A stretch of 64,000 bases of DNA. It comes from Phanerochaete sordida (taxonomy: Eukaryota; Basidiomycota; Agaricomycetes; Polyporales; Phanerochaetaceae). The stretch covers positions 186,001 through 250,000 of the forward strand of contig BPQB01000044.1 of assembly GCA_019973155.2 (NCBI GenBank). The letters run 5' to 3'. Made by a program: the position numbers and the translations under genes. Position 1 is the stretch's first letter; each line of letters opens with the position of its first letter. Below the pieces are notes generated by a model. That model worked only from the letters and a program-made list of their open reading frames with translations, was not told where the DNA came from and did not search any database. This document shows positions 63,411 to 64,000 of the stretch, one piece after another.

Positions 63411-64000
63411 ATGCAGACAACAACGGCCACGCCCACGGCCCTCTCTCCGCCCTTCGGCTACCTCTCCCCGCCCATCGACGGCTGCGACGCCTCGTCCGAG
63501 GACGGCGACACGCTCCAGACGCCGCAGACCGAACACGACATGCCCCACCACCAGCCGTACGCCGTCTACCACCAGAATGCGCACCGCTTCCCGCACGACC
63601 TCTTCCACGGCGACCTGCCGCGCGCCGCAGACGGCCCCGCGAAACCCGCCGACCACGGCCCCTTCGCGCTCCTCACGCCTTCCGCGAGCGAGAAGTACGC
63701 GCGCGCGGACGCCGCCGACGGCTACTTCCCGCACTTCTCGCCGCCGCACGCGCTCGACCTCGCGAACGCGTCGCTCGAGTACAACCCGTTCGCCGCGTCC
63801 TTCGCCGCGTCGTACGGCGCGCGCGGCGGCGCGTCCGCGGCATCCACGCCCGACGCGTACTCGCCCGACGCGCCGTCGTTCGACATCACGGACAGTCCGT
63901 TCGAGTACCTCGACGCCCGCTACGAGGGCCCCAGCCAGGCGCTGACCCCCGCGGATCCCTGCGCGCTCGCGGCGCTCCCCGCGCTTTCCATCTCGTCCGA
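63411..64000 (+). CDS. PAS-kinase-like protein kinase, N-terminal disordered region (runs off the right edge)
   Basis: ATG at 63411, open in frame to the end of the window (196 codons). The visible part is the disordered N-terminal region: MQTTTATPTALSPPFGYLSP, DGDTLQTPQTEHDMP, SASEKYARADAADGYFPHF, SPDAPSFDITDSPFEYLDAR, LTPADPCALAALPALSISS. The kinase domain lies beyond the edge. It is identified because the last ~330 nt are nearly identical to the 5' part of the pseudogene at 23165-24908, which continues into a kinase domain with HCDIKDENL and DFG. Because this copy has a complete leader and no stops it is taken as the parent. CAMK/PASK-type assignment comes from the pseudogene copy. Confidence 0.75.
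   Translation, partial: MQTTTATPTALSPPFGYLSPPIDGCDASSEDGDTLQTPQTEHDMPHHQPYAVYHQNAHRFPHDLFHGDLPRAADGPAKPADHGPFALLTPSASEKYARADAADGYFPHFSPPHALDLANASLEYNPFAASFAASYGARGGASAASTPDAYSPDAPSFDITDSPFEYLDARYEGPSQALTPADPCALAALPALSISS

Noticed and set aside
1..64000. tRNA genes, rRNA, CRISPR arrays, complete transposons
   Set aside because: Looked for B-box-like GTTCRANNC, regularly spaced repeats and transposase motifs by eye; nothing convincing. A tRNAscan or repeat-library search would be decisive and was not possible.

Overview
The window is nuclear DNA from a filamentous basidiomycete, most likely an Agaricomycete (white-rot or polypore-like). It is GC-rich and the genes are split by many introns of about 45-60 nt (GTRNGT donors, YAG acceptors), some with very short exons. 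Several protein families present are typical of mushroom-forming fungi: a glycopeptide-type thaumatin-like secreted protein, an FFGT-type PAS-like kinase, a Blh-type sulfur dioxygenase, and a one-codon-first-exon membrane protein. No CRISPR array, rRNA or tRNA was recognised. Intron models below were built by hand from splice signals and reading-frame continuity. Where a family is named it is from recognised motifs, not from a search.

Layout. 1-9 kb: 5' part of a cytochrome P450 (-), a thaumatin-like glycopeptide (+), a degenerate protein kinase with GLG in place of DFG (+), and a membrane-anchored FkbM-like methyltransferase (-). 10.4-22.8 kb: a head-to-tail array of six paralogous single-pass membrane proteins (A, B, D, E, F, G; all +) with the same exon plan; a seventh member (H, -) lies at 38.4-39.7 kb. 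23.1-24.9 kb: a decayed, 5'-truncated copy of a protein kinase whose apparently intact parent begins at 63.4 kb in the opposite orientation.

26-35.4 kb holds a sulfur-oxyanion neighbourhood: an SSU1-type sulfite exporter diverging from a mitochondrial persulfide/sulfur dioxygenase, then an F-box-like protein, a UPF0643-like protein and a second SSU1-type exporter. The 0.85-kb divergent promoter carries about ten copies of CCGAAT/ATTCGG, and the same ATTCCGAAT word recurs upstream of the second exporter. The dioxygenase would make sulfite from glutathione persulfide and the exporters would remove it.

35.7-63 kb is mainly housekeeping and regulatory: a disordered nuclear-type protein, a 3-methyladenine DNA glycosylase, a small membrane protein, complex I subunit NDUFS7, a large disordered phosphoprotein-like protein, an auxin-efflux-carrier-family transporter, meiotic recombination factor MND1, a Zn2Cys6 transcription factor, an eIF5-mimic (BZW) protein and a PP2C phosphatase. 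The right edge is the N-terminus of the parent kinase.
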